The position numbers and the translations under genes are program-made. The notes under the pieces are model-generated. The model had not been told where the DNA came from. It did not search any database and worked only from the letters and a program-made list of their open reading frames with translations. A stretch of DNA of 64,000 nt from Mariniblastus sp964414815 (GTDB taxonomy: Bacteria > Planctomycetota > Planctomycetia > Pirellulales > Pirellulaceae): positions 13,410-77,409 of the forward strand of contig CAYPXY010000017.1 of NCBI GenBank assembly GCA_964414815.1, read 5' to 3'. Below are positions 53,554-62,520 of the stretch, piece by piece. Every line of letters begins with the position of its first letter. Position 1 is the stretch's first letter.

Positions 53554-53559
53554 CGACTC

Positions 53560-54864
53560 CTAAACTGAGCGGATTCGGGCCGCTCTCAATTTCTTCTCGG
53601 CCTCAAAGGCTTTGGAATTTAACTGAATGGTCCGTTGGATCATCTCATCGATCACCCGGTTGACTCGTACCACTTCACGCTGCCGCTCGGCCACTTCCAG
53701 CGGCATGGAACCGAGACTGTGAATGGCGGATGACAATTCGATTTTCAGTCGCTCGACATCGTCGTTACGGAATACCGGATTGTCCGGAAACAAATCCGCC
53801 AATTCGAATTTTTCGGGTACCGCTGCGAAGCCAACCTTGGTATCTCCCAAAATTCGCGCGGGCAAGTCCAGCGGTCTTCGCCGCTGGATGCTTTGTCGCC
53901 GACCCTCGATCATGGCTTCGATCAGTTGAACCATGCGGGGGACCGCAGGCGTGCGGCAGTTGAGCTGTTCGTGCAACATCGTCGTCTGGAACAACATCTT
54001 CGGCGCTGGCGGTGCCGCCAACTCTTCGATGACCTCTTCAATCTGATATTTGGATTGGATCAGCCAGGCGGGCGAAACGTAATGCGGGCAGTTGTGAAAA
54101 TCAAGCAGTGCCGTGGGACGTTTTCGGAGGGCACTTTCCAGCAGGATGGTGGACGGCGTCGTGATTACGGCATCCGACTGATCAATGGTTTCCATTAAGC
54201 CGGGCTGCTCGCGCAGTTCAACGGGCCGCATCCCGATGTCTTCTTCCAGCCCGCGCGTCAACCGCCAGGTGACCTGAATCGGCCGCACACCCACCCGTTT
54301 CATGGATTCCAGTCGTGTCTGCAACGAACGCAAGGATTTGACCGTGATTTCACGTTGTCGCTCGTCGAATGCCGGATTCATCGCCGATGTCACCAACAGC
54401 CTGAAAGGCCCCTGTTGTTGGACGGGTGGCGGATCGGCCAGATACGGATCCAGTCGCGGCAAGCCCACGACCTCGCACTTACCGGCGTTTCCCCACGATT
54501 CGAGGATGCGAGCCTGAGCATGTCCCAAACAAGCCAGCTTGTGGCCAAACACGGGTTGAAACAGGGCACCATCGGCCAGTTGCGGATGTTGCCACGTGTT
54601 CCGATATTCAAGAATCCCGTCACAGAGCAACAACACCGGAACCTGATTTTTATGATAGGCACGTCGCAGGAAGGCCAGGTCCTCCCAGGTGTAATGACTG
54701 TGGGTGATCAGAATCCCCGCATCTTCAGGGACGACCCAGCCGGGCAGAAAATCTTCCACCAACTCCCACGGCACCGACAGTTGATCCAGCCACGACGTGT
54801 AGAGGCTGTTCTTCTCGGCGTACCGAAAGAGCACGTAGGCTTTCAGTGGTTTTTTAGCACTCAA
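53560..54864 (-). CDS. putative GT-B-fold glycan biosynthesis protein
   Basis: A 434-residue protein that I cannot assign to a named family. The central segment GPFRLLVTSAMNPAFDERQREI resembles a strand-loop-helix of GT-B enzymes. Further on, TIDQSDAVITTPSTILLESAL and KRPTALLDFHNCPHY look like a donor-side region as in CDP-glycerol or capsule transferases. The C-terminal ~70 residues form a charged helix (RQREVVRVNRVIDEMIQRTI). It lies between the sulfotransferase (11-nt overlap) and the GT4 gene (6-nt gap), so it belongs to the same glycan pathway. Confidence 0.6.
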   Translation of the reverse strand: MSAKKPLKAYVLFRYAEKNSLYTSWLDQLSVPWELVEDFLPGWVVPEDAGILITHSHYTWEDLAFLRRAYHKNQVPVLLLCDGILEYRNTWQHPQLADGALFQPVFGHKLACLGHAQARILESWGNAGKCEVVGLPRLDPYLADPPPVQQQGPFRLLVTSAMNPAFDERQREITVKSLRSLQTRLESMKRVGVRPIQVTWRLTRGLEEDIGMRPVELREQPGLMETIDQSDAVITTPSTILLESALRKRPTALLDFHNCPHYVSPAWLIQSKYQIEEVIEELAAPPAPKMLFQTTMLHEQLNCRTPAVPRMVQLIEAMIEGRRQSIQRRRPLDLPARILGDTKVGFAAVPEKFELADLFPDNPVFRNDDVERLKIELSSAIHSLGSMPLEVAERQREVVRVNRVIDEMIQRTIQLNSKAFEAEKKLRAARIRSV

Positions 54865-55816
54865 GTTCCAACTCCCGGGGCAGTTCCTGATACCAGCGGC
54901 GATTCTTTTCGTATCCCAGCATCACCAACGCTCCACCTGCAATCTGATCGAATTCAAAACCGTCCTGATAAGTAAAATAATTCCGCCAGTCGCCCACGAT
55001 TCCCTTGCGAGCTTTGGCCAGCGGGTCCGCATCGCCGGCGGCACGGCCTGACATTTTTTCGAATGTGGCGCTCTCCGAACATTCCGAAGCGATTTTAGTT
55101 GAAGATTCAACTCCCATGAACTGAAATAATTTTTCCAACTGACCCGGCATGTCGTGTTTCATGGCCTCGTAGTGGACCTGAGCGACGTTCGCAGCCGATA
55201 GGTTCAGGTTGACCTTTGATTTTTCTCCCAAACTCCACTGTACCGTTTCGATCCAGTGGGTTGCCCATTTGGCGATCACGTCGCTATCGAAAAAACGTTT
55301 CAGTTTGACTCCGTGAGCCGGCTGAACGAAAAATTGGTAGCGATCCGTCCCTTCCGCATCCTTCAATAGCCAATCAAACGTTCCGCTGGTCAGCACGTCT
55401 CGCCCGTCACGCACCAGCAGGACGATTTTGGATTCAGGAAAAAGGGTTCGGATCTGGCGGACCACGTAGCTGGATGTTCCCGGGTAGGGGGTGATTTTGT
55501 CGACAACGACCGACTTGCCCGTTTTCTTTTCCGCGTACTGCACCAGAAACTGGGCATACTCGCGCAGAAAGTCACTGACGAAATCAGCGTGACTCAAACC
55601 CATGGCGTTGTGAAAGTAGTGCACGGCAAACGCCCGTGCATAATAGTCAAAAGTCATCCGGGGAGAATGGGTGCCATCATTGTTTCGCCAGACCTCGTGA
55701 AAATTTCCGAACAGCCGATGCTCTGTGGCAAAAATCTCCGGGTGCGCATTGAGCGCCGTCGCCAGCCACGTCGAGCCACTACGGGGAGCTGAAATGACAA
55801 AATTCACTCTACTCAT
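54854..55816 (-). CDS. sulfotransferase (PAPS-dependent)
   Basis: A 320-residue sulfotransferase. The 5'-phosphosulfate-binding loop is SAPRSGSTWLATALNAHPEI at residues 9-28. The 3'-phosphate-binding strand-helix is SKIVLLVRDGRDVLTSGTFDW near 135. The remaining regions fit Sulfotransfer_1/3-type enzymes. It overlaps the wzt stop by 8 nt and the next gene by 11 nt, so it is strictly part of the glycan operon. It probably sulfates the polysaccharide, or less likely a lipid or protein. Sulfation would release PAP. Confidence 0.88.
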   Translation of the reverse strand: MSRVNFVISAPRSGSTWLATALNAHPEIFATEHRLFGNFHEVWRNNDGTHSPRMTFDYYARAFAVHYFHNAMGLSHADFVSDFLREYAQFLVQYAEKKTGKSVVVDKITPYPGTSSYVVRQIRTLFPESKIVLLVRDGRDVLTSGTFDWLLKDAEGTDRYQFFVQPAHGVKLKRFFDSDVIAKWATHWIETVQWSLGEKSKVNLNLSAANVAQVHYEAMKHDMPGQLEKLFQFMGVESSTKIASECSESATFEKMSGRAAGDADPLAKARKGIVGDWRNYFTYQDGFEFDQIAGGALVMLGYEKNRRWYQELPRELELEC

Positions 55817-57062
55817 TGATCACCCACCGATGTTCCAGTTTGACCGTGCCGCTGATTCCGTAGCCGTTTGCATCGACCGGTGGGCCGACGATCCGGAACA
55901 TGCCTCGGCCGGAAGCCCGGTGGTAGAAATCGACAATATCCGGGCCATAGAGCGAAACATTGAAATAGTACGATCCGACCATGAAAGGCAGGTTCGGGAA
56001 AACCAATGTCACCGTCTTGCCCGGCGGCACGACGTCAAATCGGACGTCCTGAAAGGGAGTCGAGACCGACGATAGATTGCCCAGCACGGGAGACGCCAGT
56101 GCCACGATCAGCCTTGCATCCCGAATAGGCTCCTCCGCCTCAATCGTAATCTTCAAGCCAACCGTATCTCCCGTTTTGAACTCACGCTGAGCAACCCCCT
56201 GTTCATTGACGGCTTCTGCCGCCGCGACGAGCGCTCCCTTTGATCCGGCTTCCTGACGTTCGTCGAGCTTTCGTTCGCGAACGCCCAGTAACTCTTCGTA
56301 AACCGAACAGCCCGTTTCGAGGTCGCCGTCGTGAACGATTCTGCCTTCATCAAAAACAATGGAACGGGTCGCCAAGCGGGGCAGCATGGACGTTGCATGG
56401 GTGACGAGAATGACCGAGACCCCCTCTGCAATCAGCTTGCGCAAATGAGCAAAGCACTTCATCCTGAATCCAACATCACCCACGGCCAGCACTTCGTCAA
56501 TCAATAACAGCTCCGGTCGCAAGGTCGCGGCCACAGCGAATCCCAATCGCACTCGCATGCCCGAACTATAGGTCTTGATCGGGTCGTCGATGACATGCGG
56601 CAGCTCGGCAAATTCGACAATTTCATCGAAAAGACCATCGATCTCGCGACGGGTCATGCCCAGCACAGAGCCGTTGATATAGACGTTTTCACGACCTGAG
56701 AGAATGGGATTGAAACCTGTCCCCAGTTCGATCAAGGCTCCAATCGTACCGCGAATCTGAATCTGGCCGGCGTTCGGTTTGATCAAGCCGTTGATCATTT
56801 TCAACATCGTACTCTTGCCCGCACCATTGGGACCGAGCATGGCCACGCACTCGCCGCGGCGAACCTGAAACTGGGCATTGCGGATCGCGAAAAACTCGCC
56901 CGGACGCTGAGAACCCTGAACACGCGGTCGGCTGGTGCCAAGGATTTCTGAGCCGAGATCCTTGAGTCCGTACCACAACGCTTTCTTCAAATGGCGGCAA
57001 TACAATTTCCAGACGCCATCCGCCTCAAGGATTAAATCGGAATCAGTTTCAATCGAGGGCAT
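55809..57062 (-). CDS. polysaccharide ABC exporter ATPase with C-terminal Wzt-like domain
   Basis: A 417-residue ATPase of the O-antigen/teichoic-acid exporter family. Walker A GPNGAGKST is near residue 79, signature YSSGMRVRLGFAVAATL near 165, and Walker B LLLIDEVLAVGD with the switch His in ILVTHATSM. Residues from about 270 form a beta-rich C-terminal domain (TVGLKITIEAEEPIRDARLI, VGSYYFNVSLYGPDIVDFYH). This is the kind of domain that reads the modified end of the O-antigen in Wzt. Such a domain implies a glycan with a capped or modified terminus. Partner: the permease immediately upstream, 7 nt away. Confidence 0.93.
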   Translation of the reverse strand: MPSIETDSDLILEADGVWKLYCRHLKKALWYGLKDLGSEILGTSRPRVQGSQRPGEFFAIRNAQFQVRRGECVAMLGPNGAGKSTMLKMINGLIKPNAGQIQIRGTIGALIELGTGFNPILSGRENVYINGSVLGMTRREIDGLFDEIVEFAELPHVIDDPIKTYSSGMRVRLGFAVAATLRPELLLIDEVLAVGDVGFRMKCFAHLRKLIAEGVSVILVTHATSMLPRLATRSIVFDEGRIVHDGDLETGCSVYEELLGVRERKLDERQEAGSKGALVAAAEAVNEQGVAQREFKTGDTVGLKITIEAEEPIRDARLIVALASPVLGNLSSVSTPFQDVRFDVVPPGKTVTLVFPNLPFMVGSYYFNVSLYGPDIVDFYHRASGRGMFRIVGPPVDANGYGISGTVKLEHRWVINE

Positions 57063-57069
57063 GGTGATC

Positions 57070-57939
57070 CTACGCAGCGTTCATTCGTTCAACGAGGATC
57101 GGAATCGAGATTCGATAGACGATCAAACCAAAAATCAGCAACACGATGGCGATCGTGCCCCAGATCAGGCCGATCATCCCGTGGTCCGTACTGCCAATCA
57201 GAATCCAGTCGCGTGCAACGAGCAACAGCGGGCTGGCCGGGTTGAGCCAGTTCAGCAATGAACCCGGCCACTCCGTTCGCGGCATATAGATGATGGGGGT
57301 GATGATCATCCAGAACGGCATGGCGACGGTCACGAATCGTCCGACATCCTGATAGAGGGAATCGATCGGCATCAGCAGCAATCCCAACGCGGCTCCCAGC
57401 AGGATCATGCCCAGAATCGCCAGCGGAGCCAAAAGCAGCGTGCTGTGCAATGAAACGCCAAAAATCAACAACAGAGGAATCAGCAGCATCGCCCGGATCG
57501 TCATGTCAAACAGAACTTCACCGATCCCGACCAGCAGCAGCGATTCGCGCGGGAAGTTAAGCTTGCTGATCATGTTTCGGTTCTTGTTGATGAGCGCCAG
57601 CGGCATTGTGAACGCGTCCACGAACCCTTGCCACAGGATCATACCGGTCAAAATATAGATCGTTGGATCAATGCCCGTGATGCCCGTGTCGAGAATCCCA
57701 GCCTTGCGCAAAAACACCCAGATGGCCGTATTCGCGATGGGCGGGATGAAAATCCACAGCAATCCGAGAAAGGTCTGTCGATAAAGTCCCCGAATGTTTC
57801 GCAGGAATAATCGCCACGCCAGTTCCCTGCCACGCCAGAATTCGCTGAAGATGTTTTGCAGCATCTTCAGGGGCTGGCGGATTTCGGATCGCGAATCGTA
57901 GATCGTGATCTTGGGTTGTGAACGGATCGTGTCTGTCAT
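57070..57939 (-). CDS. polysaccharide ABC exporter permease (Wzm/TagG-like)
   Basis: A 289-residue membrane protein with six hydrophobic spans. It begins with a polar cytoplasmic part and the amphipathic ELAWRLFLRNIRGLYRQTFL, as in Wzm/TagG permeases, then LGLLWIFIPPIANTAIWVFL and further spans to the C-terminus. It pairs with the Wzt-like ATPase. The KdsD/KpsF-type isomerase gene ends 6 nt upstream. Confidence 0.93.
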   Translation of the reverse strand: MTDTIRSQPKITIYDSRSEIRQPLKMLQNIFSEFWRGRELAWRLFLRNIRGLYRQTFLGLLWIFIPPIANTAIWVFLRKAGILDTGITGIDPTIYILTGMILWQGFVDAFTMPLALINKNRNMISKLNFPRESLLLVGIGEVLFDMTIRAMLLIPLLLIFGVSLHSTLLLAPLAILGMILLGAALGLLLMPIDSLYQDVGRFVTVAMPFWMIITPIIYMPRTEWPGSLLNWLNPASPLLLVARDWILIGSTDHGMIGLIWGTIAIVLLIFGLIVYRISIPILVERMNAA

Positions 57940-57945
57940 CGTCGG

Positions 57946-58953
57946 CTACGCCAAACCGGCTCGAATCAAATCGTGCAAATGAATCGCGCCGACCAGTTCC
58001 TGAGACGGGTCGACGACAGCCAGCACAGTAATCTGGCTGTCTTCCATTAATTTGAGTGCCTCGGCGGCGAGCGCGGATGCGGGGACAGATTTCGGAGACG
58101 GCGTCATGGCGCTGGAAACCGAAACCGGATGGACGGGCGGAGCCGATTGCGATGCGGAAGTTCGCTGATACCAACGCCGCACGTCGCCGTCGGTCAGAAT
58201 TCCGACCACTCTGCTTGCCGAGTCCACCACAAACACCGCACCCATTCGTTTGGCGGAGATGGTTTCGATGGCTTCTTGCAGACCTTGATCGCTGGAAATC
58301 ACAGGGACCTTGTCGCCGGTTCGCATCAAATCCGTCACTCGCAACAGCAACTTCCGTCCCAAACTTCCGCCGGGGTGAAAAATGGCAAACTGCTCGCGTG
58401 TAAAGCCTCGATTGGTCATCAGCGCGACCGCCAGCGCATCGCAGATTGCCATCGCCAGCGTGGTGCTACTGGTGGGTGCGACTGAAATCGGATCGGCTTC
58501 TGATTCGACGCCAGCGTCAATGACCACCGCGCTTCGCCGGGCGAGCGAACTGCTGGTTTTACCTGTGATGGCGATCACGGGTATTCCGAATCGGGCAACG
58601 AATGGCAGCAGGGCCAGTACTTCCTCCGTTTCGCCGCTGTTGGAGATCGCGATCAGCAGGTCATCGGGATTGACGATGCCGATGTCGCCGTGGAGTGCCT
58701 CGGTAGGATGGAGAAAGTTTGCGGGCGTGCCGGTGCTGCAAAAAGTGGCGGCGGCCTTGCGGGCGACGAATCCTGCCTTGCCCAGCCCCGTCAGGATCAC
58801 TCGCCCCTTATTGTTTCGCAGCAGTTCCACGGCCTGATCGACTTCCGGCCCCAGCCGATTCGCGCCGGCCTCAATGGCAGCCGCTTCGGCCCGCAAGACG
58901 CCGCGAAAGGTCTCCAGGCTCGATGCTTTTGAAATAGTCTCGGTGTTTGTCAT
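57946..58953 (-). CDS. D-arabinose 5-phosphate isomerase (KdsD/KpsF-like)
   Basis: A 335-residue enzyme of the SIS-CBS-CBS type, which makes arabinose 5-phosphate for Kdo synthesis. The SIS domain has VILTGLGKAGFVARKAAATF near residue 54, PTEALHGDIGIV near 82 and AISNSGETEEVLAL near 105; EQFAIFHPGGSLGRKLLLRV closes it. Two CBS domains follow (VTDLMRTGDKVPVISSDQGL and a second pair from about 280). It is the first gene of the glycan operon. Capsule loci often carry such a KpsF paralogue, so a second, lipid A-linked copy may exist elsewhere. Confidence 0.93.
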   Translation of the reverse strand: MTNTETISKASSLETFRGVLRAEAAAIEAGANRLGPEVDQAVELLRNNKGRVILTGLGKAGFVARKAAATFCSTGTPANFLHPTEALHGDIGIVNPDDLLIAISNSGETEEVLALLPFVARFGIPVIAITGKTSSSLARRSAVVIDAGVESEADPISVAPTSSTTLAMAICDALAVALMTNRGFTREQFAIFHPGGSLGRKLLLRVTDLMRTGDKVPVISSDQGLQEAIETISAKRMGAVFVVDSASRVVGILTDGDVRRWYQRTSASQSAPPVHPVSVSSAMTPSPKSVPASALAAEALKLMEDSQITVLAVVDPSQELVGAIHLHDLIRAGLA

Positions 58954-59097
58954 GGCGTCATCGTAGCATGATTGGCAATTTTTCGGAAATAGAACTCACA
59001 ACCTTACTTTTTCGCTGCCACAACTTGTCTATAATGCTTGGCTTGACGGCAACCCCGTTGAATGATCATTGTCCCAATTGAATTGTCAGAACCCACC

Positions 59098-60339
59098 ATG
59101 AACGAACGAACCATCAACCTCAAAGCCCTCAATTGGCAAGAAATCTTTCCCTGGACGATGATTCTGAAGACGCTTTCCATTGCGGCCAGTCCCTCGGTCA
59201 TTGCCTTGGCGTTACTTGGCGCACTGCTCAATCCAATTGGCTGGCTGATCGGCGAAACGATTTTTTTCGGCGAAGCCCAGCGAAACAACACCGAGTTAAT
59301 GGAAGTCGCGTCGATCAATGCCAGTGCCTACCGCTCGGTATTCGATGAAGCCGCCCGAACCAGCGGCGTCAATATCCTGGGCATCGAGTTCAACGGACCG
59401 CGGTTGATCTTCAACCAGATGGTGCGCCGCTTCGGTTCGATGTTCGATCAGTCGCATCAGGGCCGCGAGTTCTACTATTTTGCCTTTGGAAATGTGTGGT
59501 CGATTCTGGTGTGGTCGTTTATCGGACTGGCGATTGCCCGAATCGGGCTTGTCAGGCTGACTCGAAACGAGCACGTTGGCATGGATGATGCGTTCTGGTT
59601 TGCTTGCAACAAATGGGCAACTGCGGCTGGAGCAATGGCGATTCCGCTGGCGGGAGTTTTCGTGCTGTGCCTGCCGTGCGCGCTGGCGGGATTCATGATG
59701 GGATTTGATTTCGGCGTCATTCTGGTGGGGTTGTTCTGGATCATCCTGTTGATGTTTGGGTTGGTGATGGCGCTGTTGCTGTTGGGACTGGCGGTCGGTT
59801 GGCCGTTGATGGTGGCCAGCGTTGCCGCTGAAAGCCAGAATTCATTCGATGCGATGACCAGGGCCTATGCCTATGTGTTTCAGCGTCCGCTGCACTATTT
59901 GTTTTATTGCTTTATCGCAATCCTGTTTGGCGGGTTTTGCTGGATGATCGTTTCGATGATCACCAATGGTTCGATTGATTTGGCTTACTGGGCAATCTCG
60001 TGGGGAACGGCTTTGTTTGGAGCCGAGCGGATCGAGATGATTCAGGGTTATACCTCCAACAGCAGCGAAATTCCGAAAATGCTGGACAACGGAACGAACC
60101 TGATGGCGATGTGGAACGCGTTTGTCCGCACGTTTGCAGTGGCGTTCATCTATGGGTTGTTCTGGTTGCAAGCGGCAGTGATTTATTTGCTGCTGCGAAA
60201 AGATGTGGATGAAACCGAGATGGACGAAATCTACATCGACGAAGAGCAGCGACGATACAGCCTGCCGTCACTGAAAACCGACGAACAGGGCATCCCGCAA
60301 GTCAAGTCCATGAGTTCCGACGACACCGTCATCGAGTAG
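59098..60339 (+). CDS. multi-pass membrane protein, planctomycete type
   Basis: A 413-residue polytopic protein that I do not recognise. Strong membrane spans are AASPSVIALALLGALLNPIG, SILVWSFIGLAIARIGLV, AMAIPLAGVFVLCLPCALAG, GLFWIILLMFGLVMALLLLG and YLFYCFIAILFGGFCWMIV, with a last span near VAFIYGLFWLQAAVIYLLL. The tail is acidic (DETEMDEIYIDEEQRR). ATG 59098 and the upstream ATG 59062 are both possible starts; a TATAAT box lies at 59030-59035, 27 nt before the latter. It precedes the nucleoside transporter by 32 nt and may be cotranscribed. Confidence 0.75.
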   Translation: MNERTINLKALNWQEIFPWTMILKTLSIAASPSVIALALLGALLNPIGWLIGETIFFGEAQRNNTELMEVASINASAYRSVFDEAARTSGVNILGIEFNGPRLIFNQMVRRFGSMFDQSHQGREFYYFAFGNVWSILVWSFIGLAIARIGLVRLTRNEHVGMDDAFWFACNKWATAAGAMAIPLAGVFVLCLPCALAGFMMGFDFGVILVGLFWIILLMFGLVMALLLLGLAVGWPLMVASVAAESQNSFDAMTRAYAYVFQRPLHYLFYCFIAILFGGFCWMIVSMITNGSIDLAYWAISWGTALFGAERIEMIQGYTSNSSEIPKMLDNGTNLMAMWNAFVRTFAVAFIYGLFWLQAAVIYLLLRKDVDETEMDEIYIDEEQRRYSLPSLKTDEQGIPQVKSMSSDDTVIE

Positions 60340-60371
60340 TACCTACAACCCCCTTTCACCCCTGAGTCTCA

Positions 60372-61598
60372 ATGGAACGCTACACCAGTCTCCTTGGCAT
60401 TGTCGCCATTCTCTGTCTTGCCTGGATCATGAGTTCGAACAAGACCCGGATTCCGTGGCGAGTCATTGTAGGGGGGCTGGTTCTGCAGTTTGTGTTTGCG
60501 ATTCTGATTATCAAGACGGTGCCGGGGCGATGGGTGTTCGAAATGGTGAATGTTGCATTTGGCCAGCTTCTGGCCTGCGTCAACTATGGATCCGAATTCG
60601 TGTTTGGAGACAAAACGGTTTTCAGTCACGACGCGACCATTCCGGTTTTTGCATTCAAGGTTTTGCCGACCATTATTTTCTTTTCGGCATTGATGTCGCT
60701 GTTTTATTATTTTGGGATCATTCAGATCATCGTCGGACTGTTGGCCAAAGGGATGCAGAAAACCTTGGGTACATCGGGGGCTGAAACGCTTTCGTCGGCA
60801 GCCAATATATTTGTCGGCCAGACGGAAGCTCCGCTGGTTATCAAGCCCTATCTTCCAACCATGACTACCTCCGAATTAAATGCGGTGATGGTGGGCGGAT
60901 TCGCGACGATGGCGGGAGGCGTGTTGGGGGCCTTGGCAGATATGGGAATCAACGCCGGACACCTTCTTGCCGCATCGGTGATTTCTGCTCCCGGTGCCTT
61001 GTTGCTGTCCAAGATCGCTCAGCCGGAAGTCGATAAACCGGTGACGATGGGGTCAGTCAAGATTGAAGTTGAAGATACCAACACGAATGCGCTCGAGGCC
61101 GTTGCCAATGGAACCGTCGGCGGATTGCAACTGGCTCTCAATGTCGGTGCGATGTTGATCGTATTCATTGCGTTGATAGCGCTGGTGAACCTGATTCTTC
61201 AGCAGTTCTGGTCAGGGCTGTCGTTGGAATTGATTCTAGGGTACCTGTTTTACCCACTGGCATGGCTGATCGGAATCGAGACGGGCGATTGCCGACAGGC
61301 GGGAGAGATGTTGGGAATCAAAATGGGAGCCAACGAATTTGTCGCCTACACCAGCCTGTCCAAGTATTCGGCGTTGGCGGCCGATGACCCCAACGCGTTG
61401 AGCGACCGGACGAAAGCCATCATGACCTATGCGTTATGCGGATTCGCGAACTTCAGTTCGATCGGCATCCAGCTCGGTGGGATCGGCGGAATGGCTCCGG
61501 AACGACGCAGCGATCTGGCTCGACTGGGATTGCGAGCGATGATTCTGGGAACGTTGGCATCGCTGATGACCGCATCGATTGCGGCGCTGTTTATATAA
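60372..61598 (+). CDS. concentrative nucleoside transporter (NupC/CNT family)
   Basis: A 408-residue ion-coupled nucleoside importer. CNT landmarks are the early spans and LPTIIFFSALMSLFYYFGII, then SAANIFVGQTEAPLVIKPYL with the substrate-binding region, MTTSELNAVMVGGFATMAGG near residue 165 and the signature MGANEFVAYTSLSKYSALA near 320. The last span is ARLGLRAMILGTLASLMTAS. The stop codon TAA (61596-61598) abuts a TIR repeat element, sharing one base. Confidence 0.95.
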   Translation: MERYTSLLGIVAILCLAWIMSSNKTRIPWRVIVGGLVLQFVFAILIIKTVPGRWVFEMVNVAFGQLLACVNYGSEFVFGDKTVFSHDATIPVFAFKVLPTIIFFSALMSLFYYFGIIQIIVGLLAKGMQKTLGTSGAETLSSAANIFVGQTEAPLVIKPYLPTMTTSELNAVMVGGFATMAGGVLGALADMGINAGHLLAASVISAPGALLLSKIAQPEVDKPVTMGSVKIEVEDTNTNALEAVANGTVGGLQLALNVGAMLIVFIALIALVNLILQQFWSGLSLELILGYLFYPLAWLIGIETGDCRQAGEMLGIKMGANEFVAYTSLSKYSALAADDPNALSDRTKAIMTYALCGFANFSSIGIQLGGIGGMAPERRSDLARLGLRAMILGTLASLMTASIAALFI

Positions 61599-61711
61599 GG
61601 CGACCGGCAGATAAAAGTTTACCCAAGCCGAATTGTGTTTCCCAGACGCTGGGTTGCGAGTCGCGGAGCGACTCGCCTACACTTTGGTACGTTTTTATCT
61701 GCCGGTCACCT
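61598..61711. repeat. ~114-bp TIR element, copy 2
   Basis: The left arm AGGCGACCGGCAGATAAAA (61598-61616) and the right arm (61693-61711) are inverted with one mismatch. The inner palindrome GCGAGTCGC-GGA-GCGACTCGC is identical to copy 1 at 27323-27436, and most of the interior matches that copy. Confidence 0.85.
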
Positions 61712-61779
61712 AAATGAGAAAAAAAAGAACAAAAAGGACAGGCACTTTAGAAATGTGTGCCTTCACTGTACAGCACAAT

Positions 61780-61897
61780 AAGGGGACCGGCAGATAAAAA
61801 CTTACCATGTAGCGGCGTCTCTCCGAGACGGCGACCTTGCGGGTCTCGGAGAGACTCGCCTACTTTTCGGGTAGATTCTTATCTGCCGCTCACCTAA
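61780..61897. repeat. ~118-bp TIR element, copy 3 (variant interior)
   Basis: The outer arms are the same family (AGGGGACCGGCAGATAAAAA at the left, TTATCTGCCGCTCACCT at the right). The inner palindrome differs: GTCTCTCCGAGAC pairs perfectly with GTCTCGGAGAGAC around a 13-nt loop. It lies about 70 nt from copy 2. The remaining non-coding DNA to 61998 shows no gene. Confidence 0.8.
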
Positions 61898-61998
61898 GCT
61901 GTTTCCTGATATGTAATTTATATTACACCCATTGATTGCTGGTATTTTAGGCTGGGCCGGCTCCTGTTTCTTGTTTCACCCGAAGCGGATGTAGGAGA

Positions 61999-62493
61999 TC
62001 ACTTGTTTGCCAAGCCTATTTTTTGGGAGACGATTTCGGATCCGTTTTCGGCAAGGATCAAATAGAAATAACGGCCAAGAGCGTGTTTGTCGGCAAAATC
62101 GGCCAATTCCGGACTGGGAGCCTCGGCCGTTGCCTCAATGGAGTGCCTTCCTTTTTCTGATGAGCAGGCAACTGCCGTTTGCTTCAGGATCAGATGGCTG
62201 CCCTTGGCCTGATGTTCCGTTTCTCTTTGTTCCGTCACGACGTAGCAATAGAGAGGTCCGGAACTTGGCCCGTTGTTTCGGACAAACTTCAGGTCGATTT
62301 TCAGTGCTTCGCCTGGTTCGACACCCCATCCCTCAACGGGGGGGCGGCCGTTAATCAACAGTTGTTCCACCTGAAAGTCACCTTCGACATGCTTGGCGAC
62401 CCGGCTTTGGGGTTTGATTACTTTCTCCTCGGAGGAGCATCCGGTTAACAGAATCGTCAGACAAACCGGTAACAGCCAATAGAAGGATTGCAT
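61999..62493 (-). CDS. lipoprotein of unknown function
   Basis: A 164-residue lipoprotein with signal sequence FYWLLPVCLTILLTGCSSEE; the lipobox LTGC puts the lipidated Cys at residue 19. The mature part is soluble with GEALKIDLKFVRNNGPSSGPLYC and ending EIVSQKIGLANK. I recognise no family. It starts 27 nt after the DUF1559 protein gene ends and is probably cotranscribed with it. Confidence 0.75.
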   Translation of the reverse strand: MQSFYWLLPVCLTILLTGCSSEEKVIKPQSRVAKHVEGDFQVEQLLINGRPPVEGWGVEPGEALKIDLKFVRNNGPSSGPLYCYVVTEQRETEHQAKGSHLILKQTAVACSSEKGRHSIEATAEAPSPELADFADKHALGRYFYLILAENGSEIVSQKIGLANK

Positions 62494-62520
62494 GATTGGA
62501 TACTCCGAAAAAGAATGGGA

